Shown one piece after another: positions 43,874-55,298 of a stretch of 64,000 nt of DNA (positions are counted from its first letter, which is position 1; each line of letters opens with the position of its first letter). The stretch spans positions 1,054,001-1,118,000 of the forward strand of contig JAHYIO010000033.1 in the NCBI GenBank assembly GCA_020543525.1. Reading direction: 5' to 3'. Source of the stretch: Coriolopsis trogii (taxonomy: Eukaryota; Basidiomycota; Agaricomycetes; Polyporales; Polyporaceae). The translations under genes were made by a program, and so were the position numbers. Under the pieces are notes generated by a model. It ran no database searches and was not told where the DNA came from. It was given only the letters and a program-made list of their open reading frames with translations.

Positions 43874-45272
43874 TCAGTAGCCGGGCGGAGGGCGACGATC
43901 AGCTTGAGCGGAGTGACCAGAGCCAGAAGGACGAGAGAGAGATGGGTCAGTGGGAACCAGCGTTTCCAGAAAGTGGTCGAGGTCAGCGTCCGATAGAGGG
44001 TATGTGTGCTGATTCCCGGTTTCAAATACCTCGCTCGGGAAGATGAAGGTGTTTGGCTCAGGGACTGAGTACCAAGCGCCGCCATGAGCCCACATCACAT
44101 ACAACAAGCCAAAAAGCTCAGACGCACCTGGGATAGCGGGTGAGAGCGCGGGTGCCGCTCCAAAGTATTCGGCTTCCAGTGGACCCCTATTGGGCATCTG
44201 CGGGTGCTGCGGCCGTGAGTAGCTCCCAGAGTCCCACACCGGGTCCTCTGGCAGCTGGTCAGGGGTCAGAGGGGGCAGTTCTGCCGCATCTACAATGCTG
44301 ATGTGAGTATATGGAACGAGTCATGTTGTATTTGTGGCACACACCTGATGGTCCAAAGGGTGGAGAAAAATCACCAAAAATAGGCTCCATATACGGCGAC
44401 GGCGACGCCGCCGAGCTACTAGGCGGGACGCTCACGTTGCGGTGCGCAGGAGACGGGTAGTGCCAAGACGAGGTGTCCGTAGGCGAGGATTCTGGCAGGT
44501 CGTACGAGCCGTGTCTGTAGTGGTATGACTGGGGCGACCTCAGGCTCAGAGGTAGCGACCCGGTGGACGGCGTGTTGAATGTCGAGCGGACCAAAGACGG
44601 CGGACTGTACTGCCCATAGCCGACGCCAGGAGTGCTGGGCGCCCGATTCTGCCCCGGATAGATGGGCGACATGGGCATGAGAGCGTCGGCAGGAGGATGA
44701 ACACCGACAGGGGGGTGCACGGCTCGCGGCCAAGAGCTAGGGCCTGCGTGCATGCCGGCATCGGCACCCATCTCGGATGCGAGAACTGTGCTCGACTGGC
44801 TTCGCATATAATTCCCTCCTGCGGCTTCTACGGTAGACACGGTTGGGTGACTCTGCGTCGAGCGGTGTCCTGATACAGATGGGCGCCGTCGCGACGGCCC
44901 TGGCTCTGCAGCATCGACCTCGAGGCGGCCTCTTCGCGCTGAGGAAGCTAGCGGGGCTGAGTTGTTGTGTGCACCTCTACTCGGACGGCGCTCACGAGGG
45001 CGCGATGAGGTCAATCCCCCCTCCCGGGCAGAGGGCCCCCGTACAGGCGCAGAGATAGACCGTTGGACAAAAGGCTCCCGCTCACCACGGGGTGGAGGGA
45101 CAACGGTGAACGTGTACTGTGAACCATCCACGGGCGGCGGCTGCGGTATATCGACTTGAAATTGCCCTTCATACGTCTCCTGCGGGCCGGGGCCATCTTT
45201 CGGCCTCCCCCACCAGCGGCGCCCCTGCGATGATGGCGGTGCGTCAGTTTCCCAGGCTACCTCGACACACAT
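43874..45272 (-). CDS. Ser/Pro-rich protein of unknown function
   Basis: A first exon from the ATG at 45272 to about 44347 joins exons ending near 44130 and at 43874. The junctions (phase 1 after 'GPS', then 'DAAELPPLTPDQLPEDP', and phase 1 after 'ALSPAIP', then 'VPEPNTFIFPSEVFE') keep the frame. The product is about 400 residues, mostly disordered with many Ser, Pro and Gly residues ('PFVQRSISAPVRGPS', 'SPTDTSSWHYPSPAHR'). A Trp-containing start ('RRWWGRPKDG') and a conserved-looking end ('HTYPLSDADLDHFLETLVP') stand out. No known domain was recognised. The architecture fits a regulatory or scaffold protein. The start might be extended by an exon upstream. Confidence 0.6.
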
Positions 45273-46651
45273 CTACCCACAACGTACCCCGCGTTTCTTC
45301 GTCATTGTTTGCAGTGGACTGTCGGGAGTGTGGAGGAGAGTGCAGCGGATGTCGGGGCGGGTCAAGGTAGTTGGGGGAGAGAGGAATGGCCAGGCGTCGG
45401 TATTTATTCCAGATGGAAAAGCCGCCTCGGCTTTTAACGACCAAGTCACATAGGTTGTCCAGCCTTTCGACGGCTTCTTCCCCACAATCGACCTGAAGGC
45501 GGTCCCGCGCTCCAGTAACGTGCTCGTGGATAACCGCTGGCACCGCTTGCCAATGGCTGCGTCACGCACCAGCCATTTGACAGACGGTACGGGAACAGTA
45601 AACGACCGCCAGAGCACAGCGTAACTCGCCGGGATGCTGGAACGAGACGGGAGAGATGTCGGCGAACCGGACCAAAAGGTAGGCTGCATAGTGACCGCAC
45701 ACGGTAGCAGGCGTGCCGACGCCTGTCACTGCACAGCCCTGCACATGGCAGGCATACGCCTTGGGTACCGTTCATTTTCGAATAAGAAGCCTGTGGCATA
45801 GATGGAAAGTCGCGTATTTGTCTCAGAGTCGGACTTCCGTAATATTCGACGAAGAACCCCGGCGCAGGCCATGGTAAGGATATCTGGGTAGTTGGACCCC
45901 CCCAGATGCAAGGCGGGGACCACTAGTACTTGCAGACACGGCCGAGCACTGGGGCAGAGTAAGCAGCACAGCCTTCCCACTCTAAACATAACGGGTGCAT
46001 AGAAGATGGGATGATACATTGAAGATGTGACTTCTTAGAGAGAGATTACGCCAGCATCCGACTTGAACGAGGAATGGAAGGTTGTACTCACACGAGACGC
46101 TGCATCCCGCATGTCCGGTCTGCGACACTGACACTCAATTTGCCAGGTGCGCCAGCGCGAGGATCAACAGATGGGTATTCCTTGATGAATCACAAGTGCA
46201 CGGGTACGGTTTGCCCTGCCTTGCCGAATCGTTCTGATTTGTAGAGTAGCAATAGGGGTTACTGTTCTGGGACAGGGCGGATCGATGAGTGTTCGTCTGC
46301 GAGAGGAATGATGCATAGTGTAAACCATGTACACAAGGGGGCGCACTGTGCAACAGAGCCACTCTCAAGAAGTAACCCCGATCATGTTCTCTTGCGCACA
46401 CCCACTGCAGTGATCGTCAGAGCGGTCGCAGACGGAGAGGCTCGCGGTCGTCGTGTGGGCACTGGGGCTCCATTGCGCAGTCCTGGAGCTCGATCGCTGA
46501 TGCCGGCGGTGGTTCATCGTAATGACTGAGAAGCCAAATTGTGGGAACTTGCCGAGTCGAAGATGATATTTCACAGCGCATTCAACACATGGCGATCAGC
46601 AAGAACGCCGAAAGACCTACCTCATGGCCCTTACAAACGCCTTCCCGCGGC
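45273..46651. other. spacer with unassembled minus-strand frames
   Basis: About 1.4 kb. Minus-strand frames at 45273-45689, 45446-45799 and 45726-46019 have some coding look ('YLLVRFADISPVSFQHPGEL', 'TNTRLSIYATGFLFENE'), but they shift frame often and no consistent splicing was found. A fast-evolving gene or pseudogene may be here. Confidence 0.35.
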
Positions 46652-48117
46652 CTATTCGTAGCCAAGTTTACGTCGCTCTTCACGGTCCTTCTCGAGTTTA
46701 TCGATCTCATCTTCGGCGTCGCGTATTGTCTCATCCCAGGACACGAACAACTCAGAAAGGGTGTCGACCTATACGATTGAGTTCAATATCGCCCTTGCTA
46801 TGAGATGAGTGAGGTACAACTTACGTTAGTCGCATAGTGGTCCATGAGAAGCGCTATTCGTTTTTCCAGGTCGGCGGCCAAGCGAAGGTCCTCGTCGTGT
46901 GCTTTCTGCAGCGCCTCCAGCCGGGGCTGCAGGGCTCCGTAATCGCCCAGCTTTCCCGCCCCGGTGACACCTTTGCCTTCCAGGGCGTTGATCTCCCGTA
47001 GGTCACGCTCCGCGGAGCGGATGTCCGATTCCATCTCGGCCAAGAAGGCATCCAGTTCACTCGCAGACATATTTTCATATGTCGGCGGATTGACGGGAAG
47101 CGTTCCGGATAGGGCGAATGCAGGAGTGAGCATGTGGGCGAACTGCTCGTCTAGGAATTGTCAGCATAATGCAGTGCTGCGGCAGGGAACATAAAGTGAG
47201 TTCCGGGACGAGTGAATTGTACGCTTGGATGCAGCAGTGCTGCGGCAGAACGTATGGTATGTGCCCCTACCGCAGGTGTGCGACCATAGTCATTAGATTG
47301 ATGGGGAGAGTTAACCTGAGACGCGACAACGAGCCAAGTGTGCATCTTTATGTGCACCAACTCGTAGTCTCTTGTCCCAAAAACATTCAATATTATCACC
47401 TCCATGTATCATTGGAGCTGGCTCCCAATGCTTATAGCATGAGCAGGTCACCTAACGCAAGCATTGCTGTCATCGCAATGCAACACCATCTTGGGAGCTA
47501 TGGGGAATGCAAAGCCGTAATGATCTCGCAGTGCTTGATTCATATACGCACTCCCCGTCAACAGGTGACGCGAAGCCTGACCGTGTGCTCATCGCAGCAT
47601 CACGAATAGGTTTGAGGAACACTCCCTGCGTCTCAGGCACGTTCGATATGTGGTCCCAATCACAGATGGGACCAGAACGAGGCACAGGACCAGGAAGAAA
47701 ACAAGGTCGAGGGGCGCACTCACATCGGTCCATGAAACGCTTCAACGCGTCATTGCTTTGCGCCACAGCGTGCAGCCTCCGCTGCAGATCCTCCGCCCGT
47801 CGCGTTAGAGTCTCGCCTTCCTTGAGCTTGTCCCCTTTGGAGGCAGGCTTGGCCGCCTGCTCCTGCGCGTCGTGTTTCGCGCCGAAGAGGAGCGTCTCGA
47901 GCCATCGCAGCCGCAACTCCAAGGACAGAATGGGCGATATTGCCGAAGGCTTCTCCTCTACAGGGGCAGGCTTCAATTCCTCGGTGTCGTCGAGCTCGTC
48001 AAAGCTGTGTGTCGTGGAGTTGCCAGGATGCGGGGGCGGTGACGAGGGCGGAGTGGAGGTCGACAAGTGTCTATGTCGCTGGACGTCTCCAAGAAAGACG
48101 CTACCGATGGCGGTCAT
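46652..48117 (-). CDS. coiled-coil protein, probable dynactin subunit 3 (p22/p24)-like
   Basis: Three exons close in phase (47724-48117, 46825-47150, 46652-46768), giving 278 residues. Residues from about 70 on are almost fully helical and heptad-rich: 'LELRLRWLETLLFGAK', 'LTRRAEDLQRRLHAVA', 'ELDAFLAEMESDIRSAERDL', 'RLAADLEKRIALLMDHY' and 'TIRDAEDEIDKLEKDRE'. The opening 'RLRWLETLLFG' unit plus three helical blocks matches the small dynactin shoulder subunit p22/p24, which supports the dynein activator complex. No single motif is decisive, so another coiled-coil protein remains possible. The first intron is about 573 nt, ten times the local norm. The gene is divergent from the NASP gene, with 236 bases between the start codons. 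Confidence 0.6.
47151..47723 (-). other. unusually long intron with direct repeat
   Basis: The donor GTGAGTGC and acceptor CCTAG are sound and the frame closes. It contains two exact copies of GCAGTGCTGCGGCAG at 47171-47185 and 47234-47248. Short frames inside are not convincing as exons. An insertion in the intron is possible. Confidence 0.5.
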
Positions 48118-48353
48118 GTCGACGCCAGCAATGTCAAATCTGTCGGGACGAAGGAGAAAGCGAGCGGACGGCGGGACGCGCAGACGATGGCGGTGGGGGC
48201 GATGGCGGTGGAGGAGCAACCGAGCTTGGGCGCCTCCTCGCCCGCGGTCCGAGCCTGAGCCTGAGACGCGTTCCGCCACAAAGTTCAATCTGTCTCTACC
48301 CCCGACCACGACCACCTCCCCGACAGCTCCTCCCCGCGCCCCATCGCCCATTC
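48118..48353. promoter_or_regulatory. shared divergent promoter of the dynactin-like and NASP genes
   Basis: Only 236 bases separate the two start codons, so both promoters must lie here. The region is GC- and CA/CT-rich without a TATA box, usual for housekeeping genes. The long open frames that cross it on both strands are by-products of base composition. Confidence 0.55.
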
Positions 48354-49877
48354 ATGTCGTACGTCAGCGAGCTCTGTGCGCTCGCAGCCATCATTGACCC
48401 GGCTGTTCACAGCGAGACAGCGAAGCCCACCGCCACGCCTGCAGAGCAGCCTGCGATGTCACTCGAGGACACCGTCGAACACGCCAAACGCGCCTTCGCG
48501 CTCAGAAAGTACGAACAGGCGGTGGAGCACTATGCTACTGCGCTTGAATTAGTGTGAGTGACACGCTTCCAACGCGTCCATCACGCGTCCGTATTGCGCT
48601 AACCGCGCTCCCTACCGTAGCACAGAGAAGCATGGAGAGAAGGCCCCAGAGACTGCCGACTTGTACTTCGCGTACGGAAAGGCACTTCTAGAGAACGCAA
48701 TTGCGCAGAGCGGGGTGCTCGGGAAGCAGGATGCAGACGATTCGTTTGACGAGGACAATGGTGAGTGCTTGTATATGCGCAGTACAACCACGCCGTCCTC
48801 ATCGTGTGTCCATTCACCCAAGACGTAAAGAACAGCGGGGCGTTTCTTTCCTTCTCCGGAGATGACGACGAAGCCTTGGACTTGTTCGCAGAAGCCCAAA
48901 AGGCTGTGGACGCCGAGGAGGTAGCCGAGGAGCAAGAGGACGATGATGCAGAACCAGAAGACGACTTCAATGCCGCATGGGAGGTTCTTGACCTTGCGCG
49001 TGCTATCTACGAAAAACAACAGGATGAATCCGACGAGGTCAAACTGAAGCTCGCGGATGTGTTCATTGCGCTCGGGGACGTATCTCTGGAAACAGGTACG
49101 TCGCTCCGAAAACGCCACCATCGGCGTGCTAACCGTGAGCCACAGAGAAGTTCGACCAGGCCATCACAGACTACACTGCAGGTCTCGCACTCAAGACAGA
49201 TCTACTCCCGTTGTCTTCGCGTCAGATCGCAGAGGCCCACTACAAGCTCAGCATTGTGCTTGATCTGACCGCGGGCCGACTGGGCGACTCCATTACACAC
49301 GCTGAACGTGCGCTTGATAGTGTTGAAGCACGTCTTGCCGAGCTCCGTGCCGCGCTCAGCGGACAAGGCTTTGTGAAGCCCGAAACGTCCGAAAAGAAAG
49401 AAGATGCAAAAGGAAAGGGCAAGGCCACCGGACCCGCGTTGCTTGGTGACGATGCGATCTCCCTCATGACCAAGGGCCAGATGGAGGCGGAGGAGAAGGA
49501 GCTGCAAGGACTGCGAGAGGACCTTGCGTTGAAGGTGCGCTCGATCTCGTCTGGATATCCGGATATCTCGTTACGTGTGTTGATCGCCCGTTCCGCAGGT
49601 CGAAGAGCTGAAGACTTCCCCGAACGAGCCGGCAGAGTCTGCCCCGGATATGGTGGCAAAGGCATTGGATCAAGAATTGAACGGTCCTTCCGTCGCTGCT
49701 GCAACGGTCAGCCAGACCGTGGTGCACGATCTCACGGGACTCGTGAAGAAAAAGAAGAAGAATACAGATCCGGATGGGTCGGCTTCCAGTGGCACCGCGA
49801 AACGTAAAGCTGAGGACGAGTGCGCAGACGCACAGTCGGAGAAGAAGGCAAAACTGGAAGGAACGACTTCATCATGA
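48354..49877 (+). CDS. NASP/Sim3/Hif1-type TPR histone chaperone
   Basis: Five exons close in phase (48354-48553, 48621-48760, 48823-49095, 49146-49534, 49599-49877), giving 426 residues. TPR repeats are seen at 'EHAKRAFALRKYEQAVEHYATALEL', 'ETADLYFAYGKALLENAI', 'DLFAEAQKA' and 'WEVLDLARAIYEKQ', then 'IALGDVSLETEKFDQAITDY' and the SHNi-TPR block 'SRQIAEAHYKLSIVLDLT'. An acidic loop ('EEVAEEQEDDDAEPEDD') interrupts the second TPR, as in NASP, where it contacts histone H3. The C-terminal coiled coil and basic tail ('VKKKKKN', 'KRKAEDE') supply a nuclear signal. The family escorts H3-H4 and, in fission yeast (Sim3), CENP-A. Length fits the family. Confidence 0.88.
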
Positions 49878-50012
49878 CGATAGCTGTGTCGATATTGAAG
49901 CTTGGTTCACCGTTCCCCCGCTCCCTGCACATGTAGCATTACCCTTGCATCCTAATCGTTAATACACTGCTTTGTGACTGCCATTCCTATTATCCCGTGA
50001 CTTGAGGTCTGT

Positions 50013-51576
50013 TCAGAATGGCACCGAGGAGGCATTGATCCTCCTGTGTTTGTACTGCTTCTTGCCCTGTCCCACCCCAAATTCCCCGACCACATGGCCC
50101 TGATCGCCCTTGCTCCTCAGCATGTACTTGTACGTGACAAGGCCTTCCAGACCAACAGGTCCACGCGCGTGGATGCGCCCGGTGCTGATCCCAACCTCCG
50201 TCCCGAATCCGTACCTGAACCCGTCCGCGAAGCGCGTGCTCGCGTTCACGAACGTCCCCGCAGAGTCGACCCCGCGGCAGAACGTCGACGCGGCTGCCTC
50301 GTCCTCGGTCACGATGCAGTCCGTGTGGTGCGACGAGTGTGCGTTAATGTGCTTGATAGCGGCGGCGAGCGAGGGGAGGGTGAGGACAGAGAGCGTAAGG
50401 CTCAGATGCTCGGTCGTGTACGCTTCATCGGTCGAAGGCTGGACGTGCGTCGCGAGGTTCGACGGGGCTGGGGACAGTGCCTGGAGCACGGCAAGAGACG
50501 GGCCGTCACAGAGCAGCTTGACGTCCGCCGCGAGCAGAGCCTTTGCGACTTCGGGCCAGATCGTCTGCAGGACGCCCTCGTGCACGATCAGGGTCTCCGC
50601 AGCGTTGCACGCGGCGGGGTAGTCGATCTGCGGCACGCACGGGACGGATCGAGGTGAGAGAGCGTAAGACGGAAGAGGCAAGTTACGGGCCTGCACACCT
50701 TGGAGTCCAGCACGACGCGCACGGCCTTGTTCATGTCCGCAGAGGCGTCGACGTATACGGAGCACAAGCCGTCTGCGTGCCCCATGACGGGGATCCTTGT
50801 GCTGTTTTGGATGTTGCGGACGAGGCTGTTGCTTCCGCGGGGGATGACGAGGTCGATGTATTGGTCCAGCTCGAGCAATGCGGATACCTCTGCCCTTGTC
50901 TGGATGGTCTGGATATAGGTGGAGGAGATCGTTGTCTTGGAGAGCGCGGTCTGGATAGCCTTCGAGAGGAGCTGTGTCGTCTCGTTGGACTCTTTTCCAC
51001 CTTTCAGAATTGCAGCATTGCCTGAGAAGTGAGGCGGTGAGCTCATATGTCCACCGCTCGAGCAGCATGCACGAGGAGCTGACCGGATTTGATCGCGAGG
51101 GAGGCGATGTTCACGACTACCTCTGGACGGGCTTCGAAGATGACAAGGAGTACGCCGATCGGGCACGACACCCTGTAGAGTTCCAACCCATCGTCGAGCT
51201 CAGAAGCATAGGTGATGATGCCGTTGGGGTCTGGGAGTTCGGCAACGTCAGTGACCCCTTGCAGCATGGAGTCCCATTTGTCACCCTTGTTGAGGTCGAG
51301 TCGTTTTAGAAGAGAACTAGACATGCGACCGGCATCAACCTCTTTTTGGGCTGCCTACAATGCATAAGTAGGGTATCACTGATATCAAACAACTCGGGTG
51401 GAACGTACCTCTAGGTCGATACGATTTGCTGCAAGGATCGCATCCTTTGCTGTCTGAAGCTCGCCCCGGATCTCATGAAGCGCCTTGATGCGCTCTGCAA
51501 AAGGTATAAGCTGGGAGGCTTCAAAGGCTACCTTAGCTGCCTGTGCAATGGCTTGTGCAGCGTTTTCTGACGACAT
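50013..51576 (-). CDS. PRO2: gamma-glutamyl phosphate reductase (glutamate-5-semialdehyde dehydrogenase)
   Basis: Four exons close in phase (51409-51576, 51084-51354, 50699-51021, 50013-50627), giving 458 residues, the usual length. It catalyses the NADPH-dependent reduction of gamma-glutamyl phosphate to glutamate semialdehyde, the second step of proline synthesis. Signatures are 'MSSSLLKRLDLNKGDKWDSM', 'PIGVLLVIFEARPEVV' (NADP-binding region), 'AAILKGGKES', and the catalytic cysteine in 'IDYPAACNAAETLIVHE'. The conserved C-terminal part is 'STGRIHARGPVGLEGLVTYK'. All key regions are intact. It is convergent with the NASP gene, with only 135 bases between the two stop codons. Confidence 0.95.
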
Positions 51577-52969
51577 GCTGCGAGGTCGGAGTGGTTCATG
51601 AGTTCAATACCGTGGACGAATTTCAATGACTCCTGAAGTTGACGGAGCGCCGCGACATGAGTCGGTACACGGTCACATGACTTCGACCCTCATCGATGCG
51701 GGGCAGACTGGCAGCTCGCCCAACTTGAACCTACCGTCTCATTTATCTCTGCTATACTGTTCGCATCTCCAAGAAGCTTGTTCACGATGGAGTATTTGGG
51801 TTTTCGGACTGTGGACGCTCTGAGCCCAAGTGCCTAGGAATACAGAAGATGTGGAGAGATATCCATCTTGAGAGCGAGCAGCCTGTACCAGTATCATAGA
51901 CGGGAAATCATGCCGCACCTAATCGTATGCCATTGCCAGGTACGAGCGATGACGACCATGTCCTGGCCATTCTCTACCAAATCAGCTGACGTCATACGAG
52001 GTCCAAGGCGACAGGTTCGCATCGGGCGTCGGGCACCGAGCAGTTCGCGAAGCGGCGGCTATGTCAGTGACTCAAGCCGCTGGCACATTCTGTCGATCAA
52101 TAATGCTATGGTACGTCGCATAGTCTTTGGCATGAATAGCCTTGGGGGTGTTGGCCTGATGGGGCAAGCAATCTGCGGACAACTCTATGCTGGCAGGTGT
52201 AGCACGTCACATGCACACTGTTTGTGTGTGCAAACTCATCAACACCACTATAGTCATCGACCCGGGAGCATTTAAGACGCTTTCCCGAGATTCAGAAGTT
52301 TAAACTTCTATTGTCTCTTTGGGGTGTCCGCTAGCTATACTTATGCTAAGAGCTCAAGAGTCATAGTTCCCGCCTAGTGCATAACCGACTGCGCTTCCGA
52401 CACGACCGGGTCTACAGTCGGTGTCATCTGGTTGGCACATTTCGCTGACGTCGCTCTCGTCCTCCGTCCCCGCGATTGTATGCTGATGCCCAGGGAAAAG
52501 GTGATTGGGATGCAAATCAATACGGTTCCTCTTTGCATCAACCCTTGCGGGAGGACCGGGGAGAACTCGTCCCGCCATCTCCACGGGCTCGAATTGAGGC
52601 AAGTGCTCTCGTGCGACGCCGACAGTAGTTTCAATAACACCCCTCTAACAAGCATTTTCGGTGCCATGGGTTAAGTCCTGAGATCCTCGCGGCGACAATC
52701 TTGCTATATAGGCAATCAAGACGATCAAGGCAGGGAAGACACAATGCGACAATGTTTGACTAGGAACTCTTTTCCCCGCCGACTATTGTCGTCTCTTGGC
52801 AAGGGCCGGGGTGGTTACTTGAAGCACTGTCAGTCCTCTCCCACGGCTTCCCCACACGACTCGGTAAACCGTGGCCGACATTCTTGGATTCACTACTAGG
52901 CATCGCCACAACTCGGGGGACGGACTTCGTTCACGTAAGCTGAAGCATACTGTCTGACCTCTTCTCAGG
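51577..52969. other. intergenic, promoter side of PRO2 and GH79
   Basis: About 1.4 kb without a supported gene. It contains a perfect 16-bp palindrome AGAAGTTTAAACTTCT near 52295-52312. Confidence 0.5.
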
Positions 52970-52977
52970 TATATAAG
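52970..52977 (+). promoter_or_regulatory. TATA box of the GH79 gene
   Basis: TATATAAG, 50 bases upstream of the ATG at 53027. A strong TATA element fits a regulated secreted enzyme. Confidence 0.6.
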
Positions 52978-53026
52978 GTATTGCAATGGAGGTCCACTCT
53001 CCCTCACTCACACTACTTCCTTCTCG

Positions 53027-54822
53027 ATGGCCGGTCTACGTCTTTTCTCTGTGCTCGCCGCTCCGCTCCTGGCACACGTTGTCGGGGCCGTCGACGTATC
53101 CGTGCCCCTCACAGCTCCTTCCGGTGCACAAACCGTGCCCCGAACACTCGTTTCATTCTCTATCGAATCAGATACCTGGCCTGCCTGGTCTGGGACGTCG
53201 TCCCGCAACGAGTTTGTCCACACCGTGCTCCAGAATCTGGGCGCGCTCACCGGCCAGCCACCGAAGATCCGCGTGGGCGCGAACACGGCGGACCGCACCT
53301 TCTGGTCGCCGTCGGTCGCCATCAGTGAGGTCGTGTTCCCGCCTCCGGATCCCAATTCTCCTCTTCCGAACACTCCTTACCCGGAGGCCAGCAGCGTAAC
53401 GGTCGGCGACGGGTTCTACCAGCTCTCACGCTTTCTCCCGAGCGGAACGCACATGACGTGGGGTGTTAACCTCGGCGCCGACAACGTGACGAACGCGGTG
53501 AACATGGTCAATTCGATCATGAAAGCGTTCCAGTCGTCGGCCGTCCAAAGTTCCGGGGTCGTGCTTGACCTGATCGAGGTCGGGAACGAACCCGATTTCT
53601 TCACCCTCCACTCACTGCGCTCCAACGACTATACCGTCGACAAGTATGTCGCTGACTGGATCTCTGTGGCTGGAGCGGTGGCGCAGGCGGCCGGGATCTC
53701 GGCGCGCACCGGTCCCGTTACTCTCCAAGGCGCGTCGTTCGCCGAGCAGTCCTTTACCCCGCGGGATCTCTTCGACCTTGGCATACTGAACAGCACGCCT
53801 GGCAAGGCCATCTCCGTGTATGTGTACAGCGCCTTCTGAATACACGAAATTCGCTGATTTGTCGTCTCTCCTGGTTCACATTTGTGCGCTCTAGCATCTC
53901 GCAGCACCACTATACTACCGTATTATGTGACGGCGGTAACACCTTGCTCGCGGCGTTCATGAACAAGCCCGCCATCCGAGGCAACCTGACCATTTTCAAC
54001 GAGGATATCGCAGCAACTCATGCACAGGGCCTCCCGTATATTCTTGGGTATGCAAGCCTTCTTCTACGTTTCAGTGGTCTTGTTATTCTAATGGCGCTCA
54101 ACGCAGGGAGGGCAACAGCGTCGCCTGGCATGGTGCGCCGTGCATCAGCAACTCGGCGGGAATTGCGCTATGGACCATCGACTACACCCTCCAGGCAGCC
54201 ACCCTAGGCATCGCAGAAGTCTACTGGCACGGGGGCGTGGGCTTCAATTACGCCTGGGTACGTTCATTCCCTTCTTTCGAGCCTTCCCTCTCGCCCCTCT
54301 CTCTTCACGGTCTCTGACCGCCCTTCGATACGCCAGTTCCAGCCCACCAGCCTGAACCGCACCCTCTCGGACGGTGCGCCGCTCAACCCGCCGATGCCGC
54401 CCCACGTCGAGCCGCCTTACTACGCCGGGCTGGTCATTAACTCCCTCATCGGCAAAACTGGCGCGTCCCAGGTCGTCGAGCTCAGCGTCAGCGACTCAAA
54501 CGTGTCCGGCTACGCCGCGTTCGAGGGCGGCAAGCTCGTCCGCGCCGTCTTCGTCAACCTCCAACCGTGGCTGACGACGAGCACCGGGTCGCGCCCGAGC
54601 GCGCACATCGACTTCGCGTTCGTGGGCGGGAGCAAGACCGGGACCGCGTCGGCTCGCCGGCTGGTGATCCAGCACGCGGACGACACGGCGAACCTGACCT
54701 GGGCGGGGCAGAGCTTCGAGACGGCGAGCGGGGCGCCATCGGGCAGCGAGACGCACGAGGTCTTCTCGTTGAGCAACGGGCTTGACCTGCCCGCGTCGCA
54801 GGCGGTGTTGGTGGACTTCTGA
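53027..54822 (+). CDS. secreted GH79 glycoside hydrolase (beta-glucuronidase type)
   Basis: Four exons close in phase (53027-53823, 53895-54047, 54107-54257, 54337-54822), giving 528 residues. A signal peptide of about 20 residues ('LFSVLAAPLLAHVVGA') is followed by the TIM-barrel part. The acid/base glutamate is in 'DLIEVGNEPDFF'. The likely nucleophile glutamate is in 'YILGEGNSVAWHG', where many relatives have ETNS. 'WTIDYTLQAATLGI' and 'VYWHGGVGFNYAW' follow. The last 150 residues are the GH79 C-terminal beta-sandwich ('GLVINSLIG', 'VVELSV', 'GGKLVRAVFVNLQPW'). Basidiomycete members remove glucuronic or 4-O-methylglucuronic acid from glycans. Substrate is inferred only. Confidence 0.88.
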
Positions 54823-55298
54823 ACTTGATCATGCGAGGTCGGCGGACTGTTTTAATTTCCTTGCCTCGGACTAGTATACAAGTTTAGCTTAATACTCAAT
54901 GAACGTACCTTCGTTGATTGTCTACTGCACGGTCTAGTTCCAAGCTCTTGCTCGTCATATGCCGCACCTCCAGGTATGTGACAAGGGATAGAAACCAATA
55001 GCGCCTTCCTAACGCGTCGTGACGATTCTTGGAAGAGAAGTGCTGTGACGCATGTCGCCCTCAACATGTATGGGACCGCACAGAGCGATGATTCGTTGGT
55101 CATCTTCATGGCAGACCCCATGAGACTAGCTGTCAGGAGATCGTAGAAGTATATAAATAAGGGTCAACTACCATACAGATGGGATGAGGGATATAATACG
55201 AGTCAACTATCAAGTAACAAGCCAATCGGTAGAAGCATAGGGCATATTGGAGAGGCATGGAGCATATAGGACAAACTTTTCAAGTTGCATAGAAAAGG
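54823..55298. other. convergent 3' region
   Basis: About 475 bases between the GH79 stop and the stop of the next minus-strand gene. No gene is seen. Confidence 0.5.

Noticed and set aside
47470..47723. Extension of the dynactin-like exon past 47724
   Set aside because: The frame continues by chance after the donor site; splicing to 47150 restores the coiled coil and the phase.
47507..48397. 296-codon plus-strand frame
   Set aside because: Shadow of the dynactin-like gene's first exon and the divergent promoter. The coiled-coil reading on the minus strand is far better supported.
50046..50657. 203-codon plus-strand frame
   Set aside because: Opposite strand of PRO2; composition is that of a shadow.
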